From: Moniliophthora roreri
Lineage: Eukaryota; Basidiomycota; Agaricomycetes; Agaricales; Marasmiaceae
Assembly: GCA_001466705.2 (NCBI GenBank)
Contig: LATX02000187.1
Span: 620,001 to 684,000, forward strand
Direction of reading: 5' to 3'
DNA: 64,000 bases
Both the position numbers and the translations under genes were made by a program. A model generated the notes under the pieces. It saw nothing but the letters and a program-made list of their open reading frames with translations, was not told the DNA's origin and searched no databases. This document shows positions 38,144-50,978 of this stretch, piece after piece. Every line of letters starts with the position of its first letter. The first letter of the stretch is position 1.

Positions 38144-39193
38144 TGTGGAAATCAAGAAATCCGTAAAGGAGGCTGTGCAAACGGCTCTCTGGTCATCAAC
38201 ACCCATCATGTCCCCAACATGCAGTACCCATGCAACACACTACTCGGGACAACCAACGGTGCCATATCCATGGTGAACATGCTTAGCGATGTATTCTCCT
38301 CTTATATCCTCGCAGCACTCCGTCTTTGTTCCCGATATCGCCGTCTCCTCTGATTTGTACACTTCATCTGCTACGAATACAATCCCATCATTGTAACCGC
38401 GCGGTGCAATGAAGAAATAAAGCTGTATGGCCGATCGAGGGTGAATGATTGGCACCAAATTTGAATGCCTTTTCACACACAGTGTCACAGATGCGACCAT
38501 AATGTCCTTCGGTCGTTCTCTGAACATAACGACGAGATGCCAAAATCACCGTAGCGTGGTTGGCAACAATGACCGAAGCCATGAAGGGAGCCTTCATTCG
38601 ATTGATACGGTTTTGGCAGACGACAGGCCCGTATCGCGGCTGATTACTTAGCTCTTTTGAGGACAGTCTTGTGGAGCTGGACGATGGATGGTGAAGGTAG
38701 ACTGACAATGGATTCAGGCATAAGAACAAGTACCGCCATGCCAACACTGTAGGTACTCATAACATTGAGCGAGGTACCAAGAGACTGCGAAGACATTACG
38801 AATACATGACAAGGACGTAAAGAGAAGAAAAACCCCTCCCGCGGGTGTTGTTCGAAATGATATAGCCACAGCGAAAGGATACAAAGCGGACTGAAATACA
38901 TGCACGTGGACTGGTCAAAACAATCGTGTCTGGTCGTCGTTCGAAGCGGCCTCGCCCACCCATCATGGCTGGCGTTCAAGCGCCACAGGCAATGAGTGTG
39001 ATATGCGGTGGTCAAGCTCACCGAGGGATCTTTGAGGTCTCCTATTCGAACCACCGTTTATTTGCGACTTGGGAGGTGAGAATACGCATGAGCGACATAG
39101 ACACATGAGAATCAGATTGGCTACAACTCACCAGCGATTAGAGTAAACAACCGTACTTATGGCGATGCGACGGTGACTTTGTTGCTGTGGCCA
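38144..39193. other. No confident gene
   Basis: Shared upstream region of the SKT5-like gene and downstream region of the NACHT gene. Minus-strand frames at 38388-38747 and 38644-39054 overlap in different frames; they contain protein-like stretches but match nothing I recognise. They may be remnants of one broken gene. Confidence 0.4.
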
Positions 39194-41695
39194 TCATCCA
39201 TATACTCCGAAACGAAAGGCTGCTAACCGCCAGTCGAGGTCCCGCACCTCCTGAATAAGAGGAGAGGTACATGAAGCATATTCAGGTGGAAAGGACTGAG
39301 ATCTACTATCAGTTCCTGTTGTATCGGTCATATTAAGCTCGCTTACCTTTAACCACCTCAATAGGAGATTCTGGTCAACCTTCCATATGATTTTGGGAAG
39401 CAAAGGAGGAAGTAGGTTAAGAAGTTCTGGACAAGGTTTGCAGATGCTCAGCAGACGGAAAAGAGGATCGGGCGCAAATGCTGTATGAGCTTGACCCAAT
39501 TGACGCAGTTCCTGGCGAACTACATCCCTCATGGCAGCCGAGAGTTGAATATGATGCACGTCACCAGAAGGTGACTCGGAGCAGGGTAGAGACAAACGAG
39601 ACGAAGCCTCTTTTGCTCTGGTACAACTACAGTCATTTCCAATGGAGACGATCCGGCAATGTACTAGCCAGGAGTTTGAGAACTTCCTCCGAGCATCTTT
39701 TGACATGGAGTCGCGAAGGAGGTCCCGTACCAAAAGCGAGGCAGATTCGTCTAGTAGCGAGTCCACCGCACTGATCTCCACTGATCGTGGTACCCAAATG
39801 CGAAAACCTCTCATGTAATCCCAGAAACGTCGTGCTACGTTGGCATGTACGCCAGAGTCTATCTTTTTATGGGTGACAGTTAGATGGTGGGCCTGGAAAA
39901 CATAACAATAAAGACAAACCTGTAGGTTTGAGAGTAGTCGGCAGGTTTGCCAGAAGAATGCCTGTATCCTGAACGAGGCTATTCCATTCCTACAAGTCAG
40001 ATGGTCCAAGATATATGTGCCAAGACTTTGTGTGAAATTGGCGTTTGAGAGAGCATGCAGAGTATGACTGTCGAGTTTAGCCTTCAAGCAGTAGGATGCC
40101 CAGTCATACCAGGCAAAGTGAAAAATAACACGCCTGATATACCAGTCTAGTATTCAGTCCATATTCATGGTCGATAGCGATGAAGACTTACTGTGCCAGA
40201 GATAACATTTGATCGTTCCCGCCGCAAATCTGAGAGTAGTGATCAATGGCTTGAAGGGTGTGACATGCAAGGAAGCTGTATTGATCCTGTTCATCCCCCA
40301 CAAAAAACTGACGAGATCGTCTAGCATCAGTGAGAAAATCACTAAATGACGCGTGAAAAATATAAATGATATCGCCAGGTCCTCGAATATCCAGAACTGA
40401 GTGCATCCCACGCAAGGCTGTGATAACATCCTCTTCACAGATCATCAACAAGGCCTCAATGTGTAGTGGGGTGGGGTTTAGACAATAGGTACGAGTCTGT
40501 CCTTGAAATATAACAACAGCCCGGAGAATCTCTCGCAGCCTTGAGCGCTGAGGGTTGCAAGAGAGAATCTGATGGTAAAGCACATCTAGATCTGAGAAAG
40601 GCGACTCCAACTCCGGATTAGGGCGAGGGCCGGTATGAAGAACAAGCTCCAGCTGTGTGCGCGGATTGGTGTACTCGTTATCCACGAATTTAATAACAGT
40701 AGCAGCATAGATGAACTGCCCAGATGCCTTTTGCACGAGTTCGTCAACAACACCGGGTGCGGGCCACGGAATCGGAAATCGGATGTGATGATTCCGAGGA
40801 CTCGTACGTATCCGTTTGAACTCGGCGGTCAAAAAGATCACCATGTCGCGACTTGTTTCGAAGGTGTTGTCTAATGCAATACGATGCAACAACCAGCGAA
40901 AGCCATCGGTATCGAAAGCCTCCCTGATTGGTGGTTCAGGCCTACTGCAGATAAGGAAACGCAACCGTATACATCGCATAAGAGCGGCCATCGCCTTCGC
41001 AATGATGAACAGGATACGCTGCTGTTCCTGTTTTGCATAGCGGCTTCCACTGCACTCATCCAGGCCATCAACGACGATGAGCCATGAAGGACCATGAAGC
41101 TGCTTGAGAGTTTTACAGGGCTCAACAATGAGCTTTTCAAACTGTTCCTCAAGCGAAGCGCGCAGAACAGCAGGATCTTTTTCAATTGCCTGCCCGATTG
41201 GCACCCGTAGCTCTGGTATGGAGATTGCGAGACCGTAGGCGACGATCAGGAATAGAGATCCAGCTGTGTTTCTTTTCGGGTCCGTTCGCGAGAAGAAAAA
41301 GCTAGAGGCTAGGTAGCCCTTCTGCTGTGCTGTTTCTGCTATGGTTTGGGCAATCGCAGATTTACCAGCGCCAGCAGGACCATATAACCAGAATACTTGA
41401 TTCTCTGGTGAAGGGCTATGGATCCAATCATAGATTACGTTCTGGACCTCCTGGCAAGTATTCGGATGGCATTTGGGAGCTGGATAGCGTGTGGCTGAGT
41501 CATGGCTCGCCCCGACATCTTCGATAGCACGCCAGAGAGCAAGTATTGCTGTCGGAATTGGAAGGCGAGTCAAATATGTCTGCCAAGTTCCCAAAGGTAT
41601 GAAGACGTACGATCGGCCGACTGATACTGGTCTCCCGCTTTGTCACTATTGAACTGTCCGCCGCTGATGTGAAAGCCTTGAGCATTGTGGATCAT
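39194..41695 (-). CDS. NACHT-domain NTPase (NLR-like)
   Basis: Three exons, about 790 residues. It starts MIHNAQGFHISGGQFNSDK, the NAQGF-type N-terminus common in agaricomycete NACHT proteins. An intron at about 41540-41600 joins PILALWRAIEDVGASHDSAT. The NACHT domain follows: Walker A WLYGPAGAGKSAIAQTIAE, ASSFFFSRTDPKRN, Walker B LIVVDGLDECSG and RFLICSRPEPPIREAF. Next come helical segments including FIYAATVIKFVD, YHQILSCNPQRSRLREIL and IYIFHASFSDFLTDARRS. An intron at about 40130-40185 precedes a 297-residue helical C-terminus without WD40, ankyrin or TPR repeats. Such STAND NTPases act in fungal self/non-self recognition and cell death. Here only the NTPase half of that logic is visible and no effector domain is recognised. 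Confidence 0.85.
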
Positions 41696-42409
41696 CTTGT
41701 GTCGTACAAGAAGTGATGACCTGGAGGTTGTGCTATTGTTGAAGACTTCGGAAGACGACTTGGGCCGTGTCTACTGGAGGCCTCACTCGATTGGTGGATA
41801 GGATGCTCGTCTGAATCTTGGCTTCTGGAATAGCAGCGGAAGATGGTGAAGGGTGTTGTCAGGGTCTACCGACGGATGGATTATTTGATGCATTATTTTC
41901 CGTGATGCGGCTTAGCTCTGGAATTGGGTTTCTCCACGTTCGAGGTTCCACTAGCTTTAAATAAGAGTTTTCTGAAACACTTAGGAAACAGATAAAGCCG
42001 AGGTCAAGTGAGCGCTTATTTCCTGCTCCCAACTGCCATCGTCCACCACCACGCGCTTGTTCTCCAAGTCTGTTTGTCTGTTTCCAATGACTGGGAGTTG
42101 GCGTCTCAATCTCTTGGTCTCAATTCAACCTTTCGGCCTTGTTCAGATCAGGAAGACATGAGGAAGAAAGAAGGCTCGTGGGTGCAGAAGAGGAGGATTA
42201 GTTAGCGCATGACACGGGAGAAGGGGAAGTGACAAGCAGAGCTGAGGGAGAAGCGAAGGGATGCTGCGGACGAGGAAGAGAAGAGAGATTGCTAGTGCCA
42301 GAATATAGAATTACGGGCTGCAATGCCGCGCTAACTCGTGTATTTCAGACCCTCAGTTTGGATGGTGTCGTGGGCTAAGAATGTTGGGAGTGCGTTCCAG
42401 TACCCAAAT
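41696..42409. other. No recognisable gene; NACHT upstream region
   Basis: Contains an AT-rich element (CTTTAAATAAGAG near 41955) that could be a promoter for the minus-strand NACHT gene. A 65-codon plus-strand frame at 42008-42205 is not recognisable. Confidence 0.45.
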
Positions 42410-42664
42410 GGGCCGGTAGGGTCTCATTGTAATGCTCGTTTGCAAGATTTATGTACAATCAATAAAATATACAATGAATAACGTGAATATGCGTATACGT
42501 TTTGTGATTATGCGAGAGAACAGCGGTTTGTGTATGAGTCTAGGCAGAAAGAGAAAACATCTGATAACAAGGGGGTTTCTGTCAAGTGCAACACCATATG
42601 AGCATCTGCCTCCAAGAGGGCAGTCGTAAAACTCACTGGTACAGAGGAATAACGCAGCTAGCAT

Positions 42665-43223
42665 TCATTCGCCATCGTCTACCCGGCCGTCACGAATCAG
42701 GAATCCTGCGAGAAGGATTTGCCTCATGAAGAAAAAGAGAGCGACAAGAAAATCCTGTATGGGCAAAGATAAGTATTGAGCGAGCGACAAAGAAAGTGAA
42801 AACACGCACCAGTAGCAAGACACCACCCAGAACCAACCTATTATGCCCTTCCTCAATGTCCTCTTCTGCGTTATTCTCTTCCTTCGCATTATTAGCTCCG
42901 ATAGCCGGAGCCTGGACGAGTGGAACTGGTCCTTGTTTCCCCCGCTCAGCGTCCTGAGGCAAACATAAGAAAATGTGAAAAGCTGACACGTATAGAGCAT
43001 ACCCGTATCATAACTAGCAGACTGTCGCCGTCTAATCGAGGCGCACACTGTTCACATATCTTTAGGCACGCTCGGCGGAAAGTGAACTCGTACTCACTGC
43101 AGTGTCTTCTTCACTGCAACCGAGATAGACAGGGCGAGGGTACGGATGATGGCGATGACGAGGGAAGCTTTTACGAGTTGAAGATATTCTGAGCTGCCGG
43201 CTGGCCTTGTGTTCCATAGCCAT
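42665..43223 (-). CDS. Small membrane protein, repeat-unit family, copy 4
   Basis: Four exons, about 134 residues. The ATG at 43223-43221 begins MAMEHKASRQLRISSTRKSF, then RHRHHPYPRPVYLGCSEEDT. Exon 2 is CAPRLDGDSLLVMIR, exon 3 DAERGKQGPVPLVQAP through EENNAEEDIEEGHN to RLVLGGVLLL, and exon 4 DFLVALFFFMRQILLAGFLI then RDGRVDDGE and a stop at 42665-42667. Nearest relative is copy 3, as expected from the A/A' duplication. Exon 3 is nearly unchanged between them while exon 1 differs at many positions. One C-terminal hydrophobic segment; function unknown. Confidence 0.6.
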
Positions 43224-44787
43224 ACTCTGAGGACAGGTAGTCGGTGGTGTAGAATGGAAGTTGTGGGAATGTGAAATGAGATTGTGCGGTCGTGTTCGAT
43301 TTAGTCGCACATGACGGCTCTGATGGCTCACTATTCAAAACGGGACTGAGCAAAATGCGATAGACCATTCAAAAGCCAGGAGGTCAATTGATAGGAAGGA
43401 CAGCTACTATCATGCATGCAGGGGAATCGGGTGTGGTGCTTGTTGGCGGTATGATGGGACTGCTGAAGCCGTGTCTTCCCTCATCGTATACTGCCAGCTG
43501 CTATCGCCCTGCAGCGCGACTTCGTTCCCTGCATGTGTCATTCCGTCCCCTGCTTCCTTCTCCCTCTATGTTCACGTGGAATCGACGGACACGACAACTG
43601 TCAATCAGGAATGCTGAGGCTGGATTATCCTTGACCCCATTCATGGCACTGTGACTACTGCTGCCTAGTTCCTTGCCTAGCTCTCGTGAGCCCTTCCGCC
43701 AAACTTCTCTTTACGTGGACAGTTCAATGTAGACGCCTGGGATCGCAGAGCCTGCTGTGCCGATAAACACACCTCTCTTCGTGGTTGCTGCATTTCAGGT
43801 TCAGCCATCGAAGAGGACCACAATCTGGATTTGGGATCAAATGGACGATGGCTGTTTCTTTTGGTACTGCAAACCTCCAGACACTCTAACAGCTGCGCTG
43901 TCACCATCCTTCGTGATACGCCTCCTAATGTCCTTTCGACGGCTCTAGTCTGTCCAATGTTCGGAATAGGCTTTAGAATACCCTAGGAACTGTAAACCAC
44001 CGCCTGCACGCCTACAGACACCAAAAGGAGTATTAGCACGTGCGGAGGCGAGTCCATAAAAATCCAGAATGACTCACTGGTCAAGTACAACGTCGATCAC
44101 TGATACTACCACTGTGCACCAGAAAAATCATTTTGCAGTATGCGTATACATGAAATGTGATCCCCGTCTCAGCACCAGCCCGCGCGACATCAAGACTAGA
44201 GCAAGTTGCCTCCTCCAGAATCACTGCAACTTAGTGATGGGGCGTCCACAGCAATACGCAAGATAGTGTGCAGCAAGAAATTATTTCTGTGTCTCCAGCA
44301 TTTGGTGCGGTGGTGTTTGGCCGGATAACCTCTGAGGTGTCATGTCAGTACAACGGCGAGTGCGAGATGACGGCGACGTACGGAGGGTGCTTCAAGACCA
44401 ACGACGCCACATATAGCAGCCAATGCTCTCTGTCCACGGGTGTCTGTAAAGTAGACGAGTCTTGGGTGTTTTCTGGAACGAGATGATGATGGGTGCCTCG
44501 TCGTATTTTTCTGTGTGCCTTTTTCTACATGGCGGGCCCCTACTCGAATATTGACCGGCCTACTTGAGAGGCCAAGTCATTCGTTGGCGGCGGTGACTCT
44601 GGGGGACTTCTGAACGTCGATCCAAGTTATGCACCAGCTAAAGGCTGGGTTTTGGATTGGCAATGAACATAAATGAATGCCGATGGTCTGGTTGAACTAT
44701 GGCCTTCTCGACAGGAATAATTGTCTATCGCTGCATTACGGATAAAAATCGTTGAGGACGTCAAGAATTATGGTGCCAGGAGTGCGA

Positions 44788-44812
44788 TGGTGGTAGTGGT
44801 GGTGGTGGTGGT
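44788..44812 (+). repeat. GGT trinucleotide microsatellite
   Basis: GGT run with one GTA interruption, the counterpart of the runs in the other three repeat units. Confidence 0.85.
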
Positions 44813-45918
44813 TGAAGACAATATTCAAGAGCCGGAACTGTGATCGACTATGACGGAGCCACATTTCGGCTCTGTGGGCCGTAGCGACGATAAATGACCC
44901 TGCTCTTGCCCATTTTCCCTCTGCTACCTTCCCCCAAGACATTGTATAGAATGGGAGTAGGGAGTCTGAAGTTGAGGAGAAGATTTCGGCACCGCAAGCA
45001 GGACTCGGTGGGTAATCAAACGAGAAGCTTCGGTCGCTGTGATCTGGTCAGTCTGGGTTCGTTCTGCGCTTTATAGATCATCTTTTTCTTGTCAGAAATC
45101 TCAGAACAAGAAAAATCCAAGCAACTCTGACGAAACTTGTGGATCATTCCAATCCTCCTTGCGCCAAAAATGCCGTGTTTCCCTGCTTTTCCCCGCACTC
45201 TCAACGTGTTTGATTTGCCGCCTATCGCAGCTCGCTATACAGTAGTAGTACTCCTTTGCAAATTTTCAGATTGCTTCAGCACTATTTGACTGGTCGTCTG
45301 TTTCTAGACGATCTACAAGAAAGGCAAAAGAGACGCTCCTCTACTGCCATTGCCCTTCTGCTAGCCCAGTAATACTTTGCTCAGGATTCTATTTTTTCTG
45401 CTCCAGCGAACAAGTTCGCGATCGTCGAGAATGCGTCTTCGACAAGACCGGCATAACCAATGGCGACTTTAAATTCTTGGAATAAATGACAGTTGTCCTC
45501 CCGCACCCCATCATAGGAAGGAGATGTAGGCTACGATGGTCAGGACGATGGTCACAAGTCGACATTACCACTACCTTCAGGCCGCTTTTGACGGTTTGTT
45601 ATATTATTGCTATAGCCGTAGCAGACTGCAATTTTATCCGCTGTCTTGTCCATTTGAATCACCTCTTTGCATTGGTCGATTCGAAGGAACATTTCCTCGT
45701 AAACTTTATTAAGCATCCAGGGGCGAATCCTTCGTCACTGGCCATGACTGACTACACTATACTCAAAAATCAAGGCATGAAAGTGAAGGTGAAATCGATT
45801 ATTAAGAGTGTAAAGATGCTATGGATATCGGATGTAGTAAGATTCTTCATGGGCATACGCAAGGTTCCAAAAGCCTAAACCCATGTCCTCAGTAACTCGA
45901 ACGTGCTGGATCCAGCCT

Positions 45919-46402
45919 TTAAAGGCTAACGTTGATAGGCGTGCAGCCAAGGGCAACAACACCATTCTGCCATCCATTGCCATTAGCATCCGGAACGAAA
46001 GGAAAGGAAGGGGACACCCACGAAGCTGTTATTCTCGCAGCAGACAGTCTGTGCGTTGCAGCTGTTGCTACCGAGGCCAAGGACAGAGATGGGGGAGCAA
46101 GTAACACCACTGATGTATACCGATATCATGAGAATCGGAGAAGTGAGCAAGCAGAATGAAAAGCATACACTTGGCCAGTGACACTCTGGACAGCAATACC
46201 AAGGATGCCGAGGAGACCTGCAGCAGTTGGAGAGTTGGCGGCTTGGACCGAGTTGCAGCACTACGGGAAGAGGAGTGTCAGTCAAGTTCAAAGAGGAAAA
46301 GACCGACACAATATGAACCTGAACAGGACCGGTGCTGCACTTGCTGGCGGCAGCAAGGACAGAGAAAGTAGTGAGAGCGAAAGCAACGGATTTAGTGAAC
46401 AT
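45919..46402 (-). CDS. Class I hydrophobin, copy 2
   Basis: Four exons, about 103 residues, secreted. Signal peptide [20 protein letters not shown] is identical to copy 1. Cysteines: [45 protein letters not shown], then after the last intron [15 protein letters not shown]; eight in all with the class I spacing. Introns lie at the same positions as in copy 1. An unspliced reading of 197 codons (45983-46576) also exists but destroys the cysteine pattern and is not the product. TATA box 90 bases upstream. Differences from copy 1 are conservative (for example Leu/Ile, Val/Ala, Asn/Ser), so both are likely functional coat proteins. Confidence 0.93.
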
Positions 46403-46490
46403 GGCTGAGAGTTGGGTCGAGTTGAGGCTGAGGAGACTCTGGAAGGCGTTGGTAGTTGTATAACGGGGAATGTTGGCAGATGGGTTGGCT

Positions 46491-46496
46491 TTTATA
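46491..46496 (-). promoter_or_regulatory. TATA box of hydrophobin 2
   Basis: TATAAAAGCC on the minus strand about 90 bases before the ATG, in the same context as for hydrophobin 1. The shared upstream sequence extends several hundred bases, so both copies probably inherited the same regulation. Confidence 0.7.
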
Positions 46497-46935
46497 CCGA
46501 TGAAAAGGGTCCGTGCGTAGTAGGCGACGAGACGCCGTGAAGGCGAATGGAGATTTGGACACGGTGAGTTATTCACGAGGAGATTAGCGAAGATAGCATG
46601 TTTTCTTGGATGTCACATTCGAGTCAATTGTCAGGTTTACAGAAATAACGATAGCCAGACACGCGTGTAAGAAGCGATGGACCAGATTCCGGACGTCTAG
46701 ACAGCGGAGGCAATGGGCTGAGCATTGGCCGCAGCTAGAATAATATTGAGTCTGTTGTCCAACTCGAGAAGCATTAGTTTACCACCGACTGAAGCTCATT
46801 GAAACTTCCCCGAAGCGATCCATCTCTTTCAGCCAAATGACTGCCTTTTCATCGTACTGCAAGAAATTGACTCCGTCATCTAACGAGTAAAATATAGTCT
46901 CCAGTTTTCCGATTCAGGGTTGCCACTGCCGATTG

Positions 46936-47429
46936 TTAGGATAATCTCTTCGTGCCAAGTTATGGGTAGCGGTACAGACCCAGACTCTAGAAGCCGGGGT
47001 TGTTCCAGCTCTAGCAGTTTCTAAACTAGCCTGTTGTATATACAATGGATTGCGTTCCCTGGTAGGAAAGACAGTGGCTTCAATTCAGTTCGAACTGGAC
47101 CTAATCTTGAACTGTTAGCTGCCTTCTTCATCGATACTATGCAACACATACTAATAATTCTCCCCACTTTCCATGTCAGCTTGTTCTTCCTCGGAGAAAA
47201 CTGCAACGTTGACATAGTTCTTATCCGATTTCATTTCAGCTTGCTCCCTCGTGGTACGACATGCAGGAGCGAGCCTTCTCAAGTGGGTTAGCGTAAACTG
47301 CCGACATGTTCGAGTTTGCCCTTCAGGGAAATTCTGAAAGTCCAGGGACCAGAATCCACGGCCAGAGACATGCGAACCGAGGTGCTGTTCGTCGGCCTTC
47401 GACCAGCTCCTCGCGGCGGCACTGGAATA

Positions 47430-47450
<21 letters not shown>
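46936..47450. other. No recognisable gene; PRP43 copy 2 downstream region
   Basis: Spacer between block A' and the 3' end of PRP43 copy 2. Nothing recognisable. Confidence 0.5.
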
Positions 47451-50136
<2,686 letters not shown>

Positions 50137-50978
50137 AGTGGGTGGAAGAAAGATATCGATTATCTCTTATCTCGCAGACTCGCTTGATATGTCAAACATC
50201 AAGTTTCTCGAGCCTCGAGGGTTGCATCGCCCCGACAGAAAATCTCTTTCGTGAAAAACTGAAGAGCGAATCGATTTTCGGTTGCCTTTCGCTGGTGGCT
50301 ACTCAACTGAATGCGATATTAATTATCAAGAGCATATGGATATACAAAATGTGGTAGCAGACGTGGACTCTAGCTGAGACCCGGTAGAGTGTATCCTCGA
50401 CAACAAGGAGGTTTGGGTATAAGATGACACGTCTTCTTGAGATCGCAGTGCCAGGTACGCGCAGATAATGCAAGGAGGTGACATGCGCTGCGAAGGGGGT
50501 CGGGAGATGGGACATCCGGTTGCTTCTCTTTCATTCCCTGGCTTTCACCACCTGTGCATGTGTAGGGAGAAACGATGTTAAATTTTCAATAACTCACGAA
50601 CCGAAAATCCCAAACAAATAGCGATGCAGACTCCAGAAGCGTGTGCAACCACTCGCACCACTCGCACCCCTCGTAGTCAACCTGTAGTCAACCATCGAAG
50701 GACCCTCCATGCTGCCTGCCTCTCAGACCGACATTAAATTGTGTCTGAGATTTCGCTATTCAGTTTACAATCGACCTTGCAGGTCATGGATCCACCTCAA
50801 CCTGTTCTGCCGGGTTCAAGAATGCTGGCTGGGAATTTGACTTTGAGTATTGGTCAATGTTGGCAACGCTTCAGGCTAATGTATTCTCAAGGTTGCATAA
50901 GTCATTTGTGCGTAGTCCATAACTCTGTACTGTTCTACCGGTGCGCATTTCTGTTCAATACCCAGACATCCCATTTAT
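50137..50978. other. No recognisable gene
   Basis: Between the start of PRP43 copy 2 and the 3' end of the sacsin-like gene. Short frames only (50741-51004 plus overlaps the gene end antisense). Confidence 0.5.

Larger units (their letters stand above)
42425..45200 (-). repeat. Repeat unit 4 (reverse orientation)
   Basis: Fourth copy of the unit, inverted relative to units 1 and 2. It has the GGT run (44788-44812), the CACGGGTGTCTGTAAAGTAG block near 44437 and the membrane protein gene. Opposite its upstream half lies a plus-strand frame (44268-44486) with eight cysteines, including CQYNGECEM and GVCKVDESW; the equivalent frames in units 1 and 3 are broken. Confidence 0.75.
42410..46935. repeat. 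Segmental duplication block A'
   Basis: Direct-orientation partner of 22785-30485. It carries repeat unit 4 and hydrophobin 2 but lacks the 3.1 kb segment with the C2H2 gene. Both genes it shares with block A are intact in each copy. Confidence 0.85.

Noticed and set aside
38388..39054. Two overlapping minus-strand frames of 119 and 136 codons
   Set aside because: They are in different frames and match no family; kept only as a note in the intergenic entry.
45983..46576. 197-codon frame over hydrophobin 2
   Set aside because: It reads through introns and destroys the cysteine spacing; the spliced product is a standard hydrophobin.
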